Origin: Myxococcales bacterium | GTDB taxonomy: Bacteria > Myxococcota_A > Polyangia > Haliangiales > Haliangiaceae | Direction of reading: 5' to 3' | NCBI GenBank assembly: GCA_016707895.1 | Contig: JADJGV010000037.1 | Span: 569,155-633,154, forward strand | DNA length: 64,000 nucleotides | Part shown: positions 9,901-18,266 of the stretch, one piece after another | Numbering within the stretch: position 1 is the stretch's first letter | Layout: every line of letters starts with the position of its first letter | The notes under the pieces: model-generated | Told to the model about the DNA's origin: nothing | Database searches by the model: none | What the model saw: only the letters and a program-made list of their open reading frames with translations | Program-made: the position numbers and the translations under genes

Positions 9901-11646
9901 GAGTGGGAGGACATCGCCGAGCCGGCCGAGGCCACCGCGCCGGCGCTGCCGGCCGACGTGTCGTTCCGGCTGGTGCCCTCGGCCGAGGCGATGGCGCTCC
10001 TGCCGGCGATCCTCGACATCGAGTATCAGGTCTACGAGCCGGCCCGGCGCACGCCGCCGGCCGAGATCAAGGCCGCGCTCGACGACGCCGAGGGCTCGTT
10101 CGTGGTGGCCGAGAAGGGGCAGGGCGCCGCCGCGCAGCTGGTCGGCTTCGCGATCGGCGGGCCGCTCGAGGCCAGCCACGACGTCGAGGGCCCGGACCGC
10201 GATCCGATGCTCGGCAAGCACAACACGATGTACTCGGTGTCGGTCACCGTGGCCCCGGGCTACCAGGGCACCGGCATCGGCCGGCGGCTCAAGGAGCTGC
10301 AGCTGCGCGACGCCAGCGGCCGCAAGGGCGCCGACGGCAGCCCGCGCTACGCCCACGTCACCGGCCGCAACCGCGTGGGCCGCACCGCGCAGATGACCCA
10401 CCTCAACCGGGTCTTCGGCGCGCACCTGGTCGCGGTGCTGACCGGCCAGTACGAGGATCCCGAGGGCCAGGCGATCTACTACCGCATCCCGCTGGGCGCG
10501 ATCGCGCCGTCGGGCGAGCGCACCGCCGCGGTGGTGGCCGACAAGCGCGCGCGCTGGGCCGGGGAGCGCGCCGGCGAGCGCGCGGTGGAACGGGGCGCGG
10601 CCCTCGACGCGGCCAGCGGCCTGACCAAGGTGCTGGCGACGCCGCCGGCGAGCCTGCGCGCCGCCGAGGGCAACGGCCTCCTGTACGGCCCCGCGGTCAA
10701 CAAGATCACGCTGATGAACTACGTCACGCCCGGCATGGTGCGGGCGCTCGAGTGGATCGGCGCGCTGGCGCCCGACCTGCCGCACATCTACCTCACGTCG
10801 TCGCGCGACGAGACCGTCGACAAGGCGCTGCGCCTGCTGCGCACCGCGCGCAAGCAGGCGACGGTCGCGATCGGCCTGGGCGGCGGCTACTACGGCCACA
10901 CCGTCGCGTCGTGCCGCTCGCTGTCGGATCCCGAGGTCCACCGCGGCGGCCCGGCGCACTTCGCGTGGCCGCGGGTGCCGCACCCGGCGCAGGCCGGCAC
11001 TGCGGCGTCGCTCGCGGCGATCCGCGCGGCGATCGCGGCGGCCGGCGGGCCCGACAAGGTGTTCGCGATCGTCTACGAGCGGGTCGGCGAGCGCACCGGC
11101 TGGGTGGTCCCGGTCGACTTCCTCGACGGCCTCGCCGCGATCCGCAAGGACACCGGCGTGCCGCTGGTGGCGGTCGAGCACACCACCGCGATGTACCGCT
11201 CGGGGCTGGGCGCGTTCGCGTTCCCGGCCGGCCCGCGGCCCGACGTGCTGGCGTGGTGGGGCGGCGGCCAGACCGGCTACCTCCACGTCGCCAGCAAGTG
11301 GTTCAACGCCGCGCCGCTGGCGCTGGTGTCGACCTGGGACGGCGACGAGCTGTCCTTGGTGCGCAACCACCACCAGCTGCGCGCGGCGCGCAAGCTCGAC
11401 GTCACCGGCGCCGGCGCCGCGCTCGATCGCGCGCTGGCCGCCGGCCGCGTGCCCCACGCCGGCCTCGGCCTGTACCGCGTGCTCGACCCCGGCGCCGGCG
11501 CCGCCGACGCGCTGCACGCCCACGTCGCCGCCCGCGGCGTGACGCTGCGCAAGTTCCCCGGTGGCCGGCTCGGCGTCGTGCCGACGCTCGATCAGGCGGC
11601 GCAGGTGGCCGAGCGCCTGGGCGCCGCGCTCGCTGACTGGCGCTGA
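6931..11646 (+). CDS. Four-domain fusion: aldehyde dehydrogenase, aminotransferase, GNAT, aminotransferase-like
   Basis: A single uninterrupted 1571-residue protein (ATG 6931; GTG 6880 and GTG 6955 are alternatives, none with a Shine-Dalgarno). Domain 1 (about 10-480) is an NAD(P)-dependent aldehyde dehydrogenase close to the succinylglutamate-semialdehyde type, with E253 (LEMGGKN), C287 (SAGQRCT) and FGGAGKSGNYRPAG. Domain 2 (about 520-965) is a class III PLP aminotransferase with FVASGAEANEKAF, IFDEVQCGFG and K850 (CFAKRAQVG). Domain 3 (about 1008-1190) is a GNAT acyltransferase with YQGTGIGRRL. Domain 4 (about 1230-1571) keeps the class III fold pattern (GGYYGHT, HVASKWFN) but has VEHTT where DEVQ is expected, so PLP chemistry is doubtful. 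An amine would be transaminated to a semialdehyde and oxidised in one polypeptide, with N-acylation before or after. The AST arginine pathway and ectoine catabolism use the same three activities. Substrate unknown. Confidence 0.85.
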   Translation: MPPGYEASVNALGNFIGGVFVPPSGVAVRSHNPAADGAVVFETAGDERAVTAACDAAAAAAVGWGRLSLADRAAALGRWKDAIAARKADLVEAIVLETGKIRSEAEQEIQTVLGRFDVARQLAAADLREGPIAGSPHEQLRYHPLGVVAVIGPYNYPIHLCHAHVVPALLTGNAVVVKPSDITPLAGQRYAETAAAAGLPPGVFNLVIGTGAIGAALVADRRVKGLCFTGSYAVGRRIQEAALDRPELLVALEMGGKNTAIVLEDASIRQAAHEILVGGYLSAGQRCTATDRVLVHRAVAQPLLDALKKAAPTLRFGHPDDAGSFAGPLATAAGRDRFERALAAAVAAGAEPVIAGERRPGGFYRTASLHVLPAGTHDAPGYTDVELFGPDLGVELIDSDDEAIAVVNASPYGFANAVFTNDSARFERIYRETTSGILNRNRSTNLASPRLPFGGAGKSGNYRPAGSTAHRNVVVPVAVQDNVIGTIATHPMLADHLPAPDLDRLEAQHEAEDAVEAARNLIDDPRPLSLRRPKGGVLPDSDRWLIRLYAGDRVVREKKPAVFDHLRSAGPWYVSIDAHPLCVLDSMAQTATVCGGFAEDPVVQALVEGEFGDTLTVNEDTAVGETWAAAEYAATLRHLVPGLPHVTFVASGAEANEKAFALCRHYSKKPGASKILAFDGSFHGRAMLSIHATHSPAKRAPFELPGYEATFAPFPVWTTPGDEPAAPSGFYAACAAGQIDELVERFGDAKEDPLLAAEVKSLAAVHAALSGGQHYCVTIEPMQSEGGDRYATERFFRALRLLTRCHDLPLIFDEVQCGFGLGGPFAWHTKFRLLTSRGQPDYPDAVCFAKRAQVGVVMSRFEDPEPASAHNASLVRGRIHAEMMSTSHAATRIEKLVKPRLEAIAKAFPHLVSAPRVCGYAFAFDLPTPAHLDAFIGQRFWRGAIVFAAGTRTARYRLADTFGVREIELLFDAVRRSLSWIDAHPGKKPPEWEDIAEPAEATAPALPADVSFRLVPSAEAMALLPAILDIEYQVYEPARRTPPAEIKAALDDAEGSFVVAEKGQGAAAQLVGFAIGGPLEASHDVEGPDRDPMLGKHNTMYSVSVTVAPGYQGTGIGRRLKELQLRDASGRKGADGSPRYAHVTGRNRVGRTAQMTHLNRVFGAHLVAVLTGQYEDPEGQAIYYRIPLGAIAPSGERTAAVVADKRARWAGERAGERAVERGAALDAASGLTKVLATPPASLRAAEGNGLLYGPAVNKITLMNYVTPGMVRALEWIGALAPDLPHIYLTSSRDETVDKALRLLRTARKQATVAIGLGGGYYGHTVASCRSLSDPEVHRGGPAHFAWPRVPHPAQAGTAASLAAIRAAIAAAGGPDKVFAIVYERVGERTGWVVPVDFLDGLAAIRKDTGVPLVAVEHTTAMYRSGLGAFAFPAGPRPDVLAWWGGGQTGYLHVASKWFNAAPLALVSTWDGDELSLVRNHHQLRAARKLDVTGAGAALDRALAAGRVPHAGLGLYRVLDPGAGAADALHAHVAARGVTLRKFPGGRLGVVPTLDQAAQVAERLGAALADWR

Positions 11647-11661
11647 GGCCGACCGGGATGA

Positions 11662-11683
11662 TGCCCGGCGCCTCTGCCGGGCA
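11662..11683 (+). terminator. Hairpin after the fusion enzyme gene
   Basis: TGCCCGGC (11662-11669) pairs perfectly with GCCGGGCA (11676-11683) around a 6-nt loop, 15 nt after the stop codon. No U-tract follows. It ends only 6 bp before the TAGGCT hexamer of the next gene. Confidence 0.5.
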
Positions 11684-11689
11684 CCATGG

Positions 11690-11695
11690 TAGGCT
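11690..11695 (+). promoter_or_regulatory. -10-like TAGGCT, leaderless start of the FHA activator gene
   Basis: TAGGCT ends 9 nt before ATG 11705 and there is no Shine-Dalgarno. This places a transcription start at or next to the ATG. Confidence 0.4.
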
Positions 11696-11704
11696 GACGC
11701 GGGC

Positions 11705-13090
<1,386 letters not shown>

Positions 13091-13094
13091 TCCA

Positions 13095-13142
13095 GGGGGC
13101 TCGTCGCCGAGCCCCCCTCGATCCCGGCGAAGCCGGGATCGA
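13095..13142 (+). terminator. Two tandem perfect hairpins after the FHA activator gene
   Basis: GGGGGCTCG (13095-13103) pairs with CGAGCCCCC (13108-13116) around TCGC. TCGATCCCGGC (13118-13128) pairs with GCCGGGATCGA (13132-13142) around GAA. They start 5 nt after the stop codon, are 9 and 11 bp without mismatches, and resemble the double hairpin at 4634-4675. They should insulate the DUF4157 gene from upstream transcription. Confidence 0.7.
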
Positions 13143-13214
13143 GCCTCCCCCCGCGACGCGAGACGCCGACGCGGGGACCGGCGCTCGACCAGGACGCGGG
13201 CCGTCGCGCGACGG

Positions 13215-13260
13215 GTTGACCGTCGATCTGTCCGGTCGATCTGACCATCGACGTGGTCAC
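13215..13260. promoter_or_regulatory. Inverted repeat, candidate enhancer for the DUF4157 gene
   Basis: GTTGACCGTCGAT (13215-13227) and ATCGACGTGGTCAC (13247-13260) are inverted copies differing by a 2-nt insertion. Between them lies a direct repeat of GTCGATCTG. The element is 50-90 bp upstream of the sigma-54-type promoter, a suitable place for an enhancer-binding protein dimer pair. Confidence 0.45.
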
Positions 13261-13307
13261 GCGACGACGTCCCGAGCCGTGACGGGCACTTGGGCAAGCC
13301 ACCGGGG

Positions 13308-13324
13308 CTGGCGTGGCCGTTGCT
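13308..13324 (+). promoter_or_regulatory. Sigma-54 promoter of the DUF4157 gene
   Basis: CTGGCGTGGCCGTTGCT matches the consensus YTGGCACGRNNNTTGCW at 12 of 14 informative positions, with GG and GC exactly 10 nt apart. The -12 GC lies 15 nt before ATG 13338, so the start site would be about 3 nt upstream of the ATG and the transcript nearly leaderless. Confidence 0.6.
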
Positions 13325-13337
13325 GAAGCATCGCCCC

Positions 13338-15635
13338 ATGTCCTACCGCTTCGAACGCGAGCTCGACGGTCCGCACGACGCCGCCGGCACGTCCCGGGGC
13401 GCGCCCGGGAAGCGAAGCCTCACCGATCGACTGCAGCGCAAGGCGTCCGACGTGGCGTCGCCCGCCAGCGCGGCGCCGGCCCCGAAGTACGTCGACCCGA
13501 CGCTCGGCGACGCGGCCTTCGTCGATCAGCTGCTGGCGATGCCGGTGCAATGCCGCGGGGGCGACGCGGCGGGGCCCGAGGCGATGCACGCGCTGGCGGC
13601 GCAGGGAACCGCGGGGAGCGGCGGTGCGTTGCCGTTCCTCGACCAGATCCAGCTGGCGTTCGGGAGCCACGACGTCACCGGCGTCCAGGCGCACACCGAC
13701 GACCGGGCCGCCGCGGCTGCCCGCGGCATGGGCGCGACCGCATTCGCCACTGGCAACCACGTCGCGTTCGGGGGCGCGCCCGACCTGCACACGGCGGCAC
13801 ACGAGGCGGCGCACGTGGTGCAGCAGCGCGCGGGTGTGCACCTCGCAGGCGGCGTCGGCGCGGTGGGCGACGCCTACGAACGCCACGCCGACGAGGTCGC
13901 CGACGCCGTGGTGCGCGGCGAGTCAGCCGAGCTGCTGCTCGGCCCCGCCGGCGCGCCGTCGGCGGCGATCCAGCGCCACGCCATCCAGCACAAGGCGCCG
14001 GCCAAGGCGGGCAACGCGAAGGACGACTCCGTCGCGATGCTCGACGACGACGACTTCCTCCACGCGTTCTCGGGCTACACCGCGTTCAGCTCGTTCCGCA
14101 GCCTGAGCGCCGGTGGCCACCCGGTGGCGAAGACCGCGATCAGCGATCCGAAGCTCGACGCCGCGCTGCAGGGCGTGCGCGAGACGGTGCTCGCGATCCA
14201 GGACGACCGGAAGGCGGATCACATCCAGCGCGCGCTCGACCTCTGGGGCACGCATCGTGCGGCGGTCCAGGCTGTGCTCGCGCGCGCCGACAAGCGCGGC
14301 GCCGACTGGCACAAGGACCTGAAGCGCGCCCACGACGGCTTCGACCGGATGGAGACGTACACGATCGACACGGCGGCGCAGGACGCGATCGACAAGGGCG
14401 TGAAGGACCTCGGCGGCGACTTCAAGGTCGACGCGAAGCTCCACCAGGCAGAGTACGCGGCGGCGCGTGCCGCGATGATCGAGGTCGTGCAGGTGCTCGG
14501 CAAGACCAAGCACCTCCCGGACGCCGCGAACCTGCACAAGCAGGTCGCCGACTTCGACGCGACGGCGCAGATCGTCACCAAGCACGAGACGCTCTCCGAG
14601 TCGCTCTCGGTCGCGGAGCGCGTCGGGATCGCGATCAAGGGCCAGCACCCGCTGGAGTGGCCGCGCCACGTGCTCCGCGTCGCCAAGGCCATGATCCAGG
14701 GGGTCGCGATGCTCGGGAGCGCGGTGTGGAAGGCCAAGCCGGAGGCCGGCACGCTGTTCCGCCAGTTCGCCGAGCGGGTGATGAAAGACGGCGACTTCGC
14801 GGCGAAGTCGTCCAACGTGCTGGGCCAGGCGCTCAACGTGCTCCAGGTCGCGAAGGGGCTCTACGATCTGATCGGCGGCCTCGCGAGCGGCGACAGCGAT
14901 CGGGCGATCACCGGCGCGCGGAACGTGCTGTCCGGCGGCGCCGGCGTCCTGATGACCGGCGCCGGCGCAGGCTTCGGCGCGTCGATGGGCGCGGCCGCGC
15001 TCGCGTACATCTTTGTCGAGACGATCCGCGAGTGCCTGAACGTCGGGAAGTTGCTGCGCGAGATCCCGCACGTGCAGGAGGTGAACGCCGTGGCCCGCTT
15101 CGTCGAGGACGCGGCCAGGGTGGGCGAGCCCGGCGCGCGCGCGTTCGCGGCGATCAGCGAGCGCTACGCGGGGCACACCTACTCCAATAATCCGACGATG
15201 CAGGCGGAGGTGCAGGCGCAGATCGAGGAGCACATGAGGCTCGAGGCGAACAAGCTCGCGGCCGGCGTGAAGGCCAAGCTCAAGCCGAGCTATGAGGGCC
15301 GCGACCCGCACTCGATCGGCAGGTACCAGGACGCGATCGCGGCGATGGGCCCGGAGGCGGTGGGCGCGCTCAACTACATGACCGACAACAAGCCGGACGA
15401 TCCGGGCACGGTCGCGTGGAACGCGATCAAGCTGTTCAACGGGATCGGGCGCATGGGGCAATGGGTGCAGGTCGCGCACGGCACCCACCGCGACAACGCC
15501 GAGAACAAGAAGAAGCGCGAACAACTCGACAAGCAGAGCGACGGCGAGTGGAAGAAGGAGGAGGACAAGCGCCGCGACTGGCAGCGGCCGCCCCAGGGCC
15601 CGACCGACGAGGAGCTCGAGGAGTCGATGCGCTGA
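13338..15635 (+). CDS. DUF4157 (eCIS core domain) protein, putative secreted effector or toxin
   Basis: 765 residues from ATG 13338 (an in-frame start at 13290 would lie upstream of the promoter). After a polar N-terminus, residues about 95-190 match DUF4157: FGSHDVTGVQAHTD, GATAFATGNHVAF and the zincin-like HEAAHVVQQ with H155, E156 and H159, followed by YERHADEVAD. DUF4157 proteins are linked to extracellular contractile injection systems and to large secreted toxins. Residues about 200-480 are charged and helical; about 510-590 hold a Gly/Ala-rich hydrophobic stretch (GAGVLMTGAGAGFGAS, AALAYIFVETI) that could be membrane-active; the last 100 residues are highly charged with no recognised toxin domain. 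No injection-system genes are in the window. Its sigma-54-type promoter and the upstream FHA activator suggest tightly gated expression. Confidence 0.75.
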   Translation: MSYRFERELDGPHDAAGTSRGAPGKRSLTDRLQRKASDVASPASAAPAPKYVDPTLGDAAFVDQLLAMPVQCRGGDAAGPEAMHALAAQGTAGSGGALPFLDQIQLAFGSHDVTGVQAHTDDRAAAAARGMGATAFATGNHVAFGGAPDLHTAAHEAAHVVQQRAGVHLAGGVGAVGDAYERHADEVADAVVRGESAELLLGPAGAPSAAIQRHAIQHKAPAKAGNAKDDSVAMLDDDDFLHAFSGYTAFSSFRSLSAGGHPVAKTAISDPKLDAALQGVRETVLAIQDDRKADHIQRALDLWGTHRAAVQAVLARADKRGADWHKDLKRAHDGFDRMETYTIDTAAQDAIDKGVKDLGGDFKVDAKLHQAEYAAARAAMIEVVQVLGKTKHLPDAANLHKQVADFDATAQIVTKHETLSESLSVAERVGIAIKGQHPLEWPRHVLRVAKAMIQGVAMLGSAVWKAKPEAGTLFRQFAERVMKDGDFAAKSSNVLGQALNVLQVAKGLYDLIGGLASGDSDRAITGARNVLSGGAGVLMTGAGAGFGASMGAAALAYIFVETIRECLNVGKLLREIPHVQEVNAVARFVEDAARVGEPGARAFAAISERYAGHTYSNNPTMQAEVQAQIEEHMRLEANKLAAGVKAKLKPSYEGRDPHSIGRYQDAIAAMGPEAVGALNYMTDNKPDDPGTVAWNAIKLFNGIGRMGQWVQVAHGTHRDNAENKKKREQLDKQSDGEWKKEEDKRRDWQRPPQGPTDEELEESMR

Positions 15636-15692
15636 CCGCGCCCGCTCGGGTGGACCGCGGCCTCGGCCGGAGCCCCGTCCGGTCGCCCGCCG

Positions 15693-18200
15693 TCAGGGGC
15701 GCCGGGCGTCGAGGCGCTCGAGGTTGCGCCGCCACCCGGCGACGTTGGCGGAGTCCATGCCGGTGCGCGCGGCGATCGCGAGCAGGTCGCGGTAGATGGC
15801 GGCGGCGTCCGCCCGGCGGCCGGCCTCCCGCAGGACGTCGCCGACGGTGGAGCGGAGGGCGAGCAAGACGGCGTCGTCCGGATCGAGCGCCGCGGCGCCG
15901 AGCGCGACGGCCCGCTCGGCGTCGGCGAGGGCCTCGGCGTGGCGGCCGAGGTAGGCGAGGATCGAGGCGCGGGTCGAGATCGCGAGCGCGGTGTCGACGG
16001 CGTCGGGATCGCGGCGGGTGCGGACGCGGACCGCCTGATCGACGGCGACCAGCGCGGCGGGGTACGTCTCCTGATCGCGCAGCACCTGGGCGACGTCGAG
16101 GTAGACGCCGGCGGCCTCGGCGGTGTCGGGGCCGAAGGCGCGATCGAACAGCGCGATCGCCTCGCGCAGCGGCGGCAGCGCGGCGTCGTAGCGCCCCGCG
16201 TACCAGTGGGCCTCGCCGAGCGACTGCAAGAGGCCGGCGAGCTGGGACGCGACCGGTGAGCCGGGCTGGTCGGCGCCGGCGCGCTGGAGGAGCTGGCGGG
16301 CCTGGTCGAGCGCGGCGAGCGCGCCGTCGGCGTCGCCGGCCGCGGTGAGCACGTCGGCCTCGTTGGTGAGCACCTCGGCGCGGACCAGCGGCGGATCGCC
16401 GGCACGGGCCGCGGCGGCGCGGGCCGCCAGCATCATGACGCGGGCCTCGTCGGGCTGGCCCTGGAACTGCGCGGTCAGCCGGCCCATCAGCGACCAGGTC
16501 TTGGCCGCCTCGACGTCGTCGCCGCCGCGCGACGCGACCTCGGTCAGCTCGCGCAGGAACGCGAGGCCGCCGGGGATGTCGCCGGTGGTGACCGCGATGC
16601 GCCAGCGCACCGCGATCGCGCGCGACAGCGTGAGATCGTGGCCGAGCGCGCGGGCGCGGGCGATGCCGGCGTCGACGCGGGCGGCGAGCCCGTCGGTCAC
16701 GCCGGCCCGGCGATCGGCGTTGGCGGCGTCGACCTCGGCGAGGATGGCCTTGGCCTCGGCGCGCGCGGCCGGCGCCTCGGGCAGGTCCTGGGCGGCGAGC
16801 AGCGCGTCGGGGTCGGCGCAGCCGTCGAGCGGCGTGATCGCGGTGGTCGCCTTGATCGCGCCCTCGAGCGCGGCGGCGTCGCCGGCCCCCTCGAGCGTGC
16901 GCACCGCGCCGTCGAGCCCGGCCAGCCAGCGGTCGAGGCACGCCATGCGGGCGTCGAGCACGGTGTCGGACTGCCGGTTCTCGACGCGGTTGGCCCGGCA
17001 GGCCTCGACGAACATCGCGCGCCACGCCGGCGCCGCGCGATCGAACACCGCCGCCGCCGCCGCGTGGCGGGCGCCGCCGTAGGTCGGGTCGATCGTGGCG
17101 AGGTGGGTGGCCAGCGACGCCTTGCGATTGGCGCCCCACACCGCGTCGAGCCGCGTGGACGGCGGCGCGCACACCTCGGCGACCGCCTCGTCGCCGCGGT
17201 CGGCGGCGAGCGCCGCCCCGCCGGCCGCCACCACCGCCGCCGCGCCAGCGGCCAGCACCCAGGCGCGGCGCCGCCGCGTCGTCCGCTCGGTCAGCGCGTC
17301 GAGCAGCGCGGCGACGCTGGGCCACCGGCGCGCTGGCTCGACCGCGAGCCCGCGATCGAGCAGCGCCCACAGCCAGCCCGGCACGTCGCGCCCGGCGTCC
17401 GGCGCGCCCGCGCGGCGTCGCCCGGCGATCACCGCGGCGCGCAGCTCGTCGACGGTGTCGCCCGCGAACGGCGGCTGCTGCGCGAGCGCCATCCACAGCG
17501 CGACGCAGAACGCGAACTGGTCGCTGCGGGCGTCGACCTCGCCGCCCTGCCATTGCTCGGGCGCCATGTACGTCGGCGTGCCGACCACCGCGCCGTCGAC
17601 GCTGAGGCTGCGCCCGAGGTCGGCGACCGCCGCGGCGTCGACGTGGACGCCGCTCTCCGCGAGGCCGAAGTCGCTGACCCGCGGCCGCCCGTCCTGGCCG
17701 ATCAGCACGTTCTCCGGCTTGAAGTCGCGGTGGACCAGGCCGGCGTCGTGGGCGGCCTGCAGCCCGCGGCCGGCGCCGATGAACATCGCCACGGTCTCGC
17801 GCCAGCCGCGCCGCGCCTCGATGAGCCAGGCCTTGAGCGTGCGGCCGTCGACCAGCTCCATCGCGACGAAGACCTGCTCGCCGGCGCGGCCGACCTCGTA
17901 GACCGTCACCGCGTTGGGGTGCGCCAGCTTGGCCATCGCCTGGGCCTCGCGCTGCAGCGTCAGGCGCGCCTCGACGCCGGCGCCGCCGTGGCGCAGCACC
18001 TTGATCGCCACCTTGCGGTCGAGCTCGGGATCGAACGCCGCCAGCACGACGCCCATGCCGCCGGCCCCGAGCGCCCCGACGACGACGAACCGGCCGATCG
18101 TGCCGCCCGGCGCGAGCGCCGGCGCGCCGCCCGCCGTCGCCGCCGCGGTGTCCACCGCTGCCGCGTCGCGCACCGGCAGGGTCTCGTCGCCGCTCGCCAT
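15693..18200 (-). CDS. Ser/Thr protein kinase with transmembrane segment and TPR-rich C-terminus
   Basis: 835 residues. The N-terminal half (about 38-300) is a complete PknB-type kinase: GALGAGGMGVV glycine loop, AIKVL lysine, HRDFKPEN catalytic loop, SDFGLAE and GTPTYMAPEQ. A hydrophobic helix follows (about 318-335), so the rest is probably extracytoplasmic. The C-terminal 450 residues are alpha-helical with TPR-like 34-residue units near the end (LAGLLQSLGEAHWYAGRYDAALPPLREA style) and likely sense a ligand or partner. ATG 18200 has a TACGCT hexamer 6 nt upstream and no Shine-Dalgarno, so a leaderless start is likely. It is convergent with the DUF4157 gene. Its phosphothreonines could be read by the FHA proteins nearby, which is inference. 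Confidence 0.93.
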   Translation of the reverse strand: MASGDETLPVRDAAAVDTAAATAGGAPALAPGGTIGRFVVVGALGAGGMGVVLAAFDPELDRKVAIKVLRHGGAGVEARLTLQREAQAMAKLAHPNAVTVYEVGRAGEQVFVAMELVDGRTLKAWLIEARRGWRETVAMFIGAGRGLQAAHDAGLVHRDFKPENVLIGQDGRPRVSDFGLAESGVHVDAAAVADLGRSLSVDGAVVGTPTYMAPEQWQGGEVDARSDQFAFCVALWMALAQQPPFAGDTVDELRAAVIAGRRRAGAPDAGRDVPGWLWALLDRGLAVEPARRWPSVAALLDALTERTTRRRRAWVLAAGAAAVVAAGGAALAADRGDEAVAEVCAPPSTRLDAVWGANRKASLATHLATIDPTYGGARHAAAAAVFDRAAPAWRAMFVEACRANRVENRQSDTVLDARMACLDRWLAGLDGAVRTLEGAGDAAALEGAIKATTAITPLDGCADPDALLAAQDLPEAPAARAEAKAILAEVDAANADRRAGVTDGLAARVDAGIARARALGHDLTLSRAIAVRWRIAVTTGDIPGGLAFLRELTEVASRGGDDVEAAKTWSLMGRLTAQFQGQPDEARVMMLAARAAAARAGDPPLVRAEVLTNEADVLTAAGDADGALAALDQARQLLQRAGADQPGSPVASQLAGLLQSLGEAHWYAGRYDAALPPLREAIALFDRAFGPDTAEAAGVYLDVAQVLRDQETYPAALVAVDQAVRVRTRRDPDAVDTALAISTRASILAYLGRHAEALADAERAVALGAAALDPDDAVLLALRSTVGDVLREAGRRADAAAIYRDLLAIAARTGMDSANVAGWRRNLERLDARRP

Positions 18201-18206
18201 CGCGCG

Positions 18207-18212
18207 AGCGTA
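18207..18212 (-). promoter_or_regulatory. -10-like TACGCT, leaderless kinase promoter
   Basis: On the minus strand TACGCT ends 6 nt before the ATG at 18200. It is one of the closest hexamer-to-start pairs in the window and decides the start. Confidence 0.45.
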
Positions 18213-18266
18213 GCGCGGCGCGGCGGCGCACCGCGAGCGCCGATCACGCGCCGGCCGTGGGCGCCG

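Noticed and set aside
13290..13337. Upstream in-frame start of the DUF4157 gene
   Set aside because: It would place the start codon before the sigma-54-type promoter, and the added residues look like translated promoter sequence.
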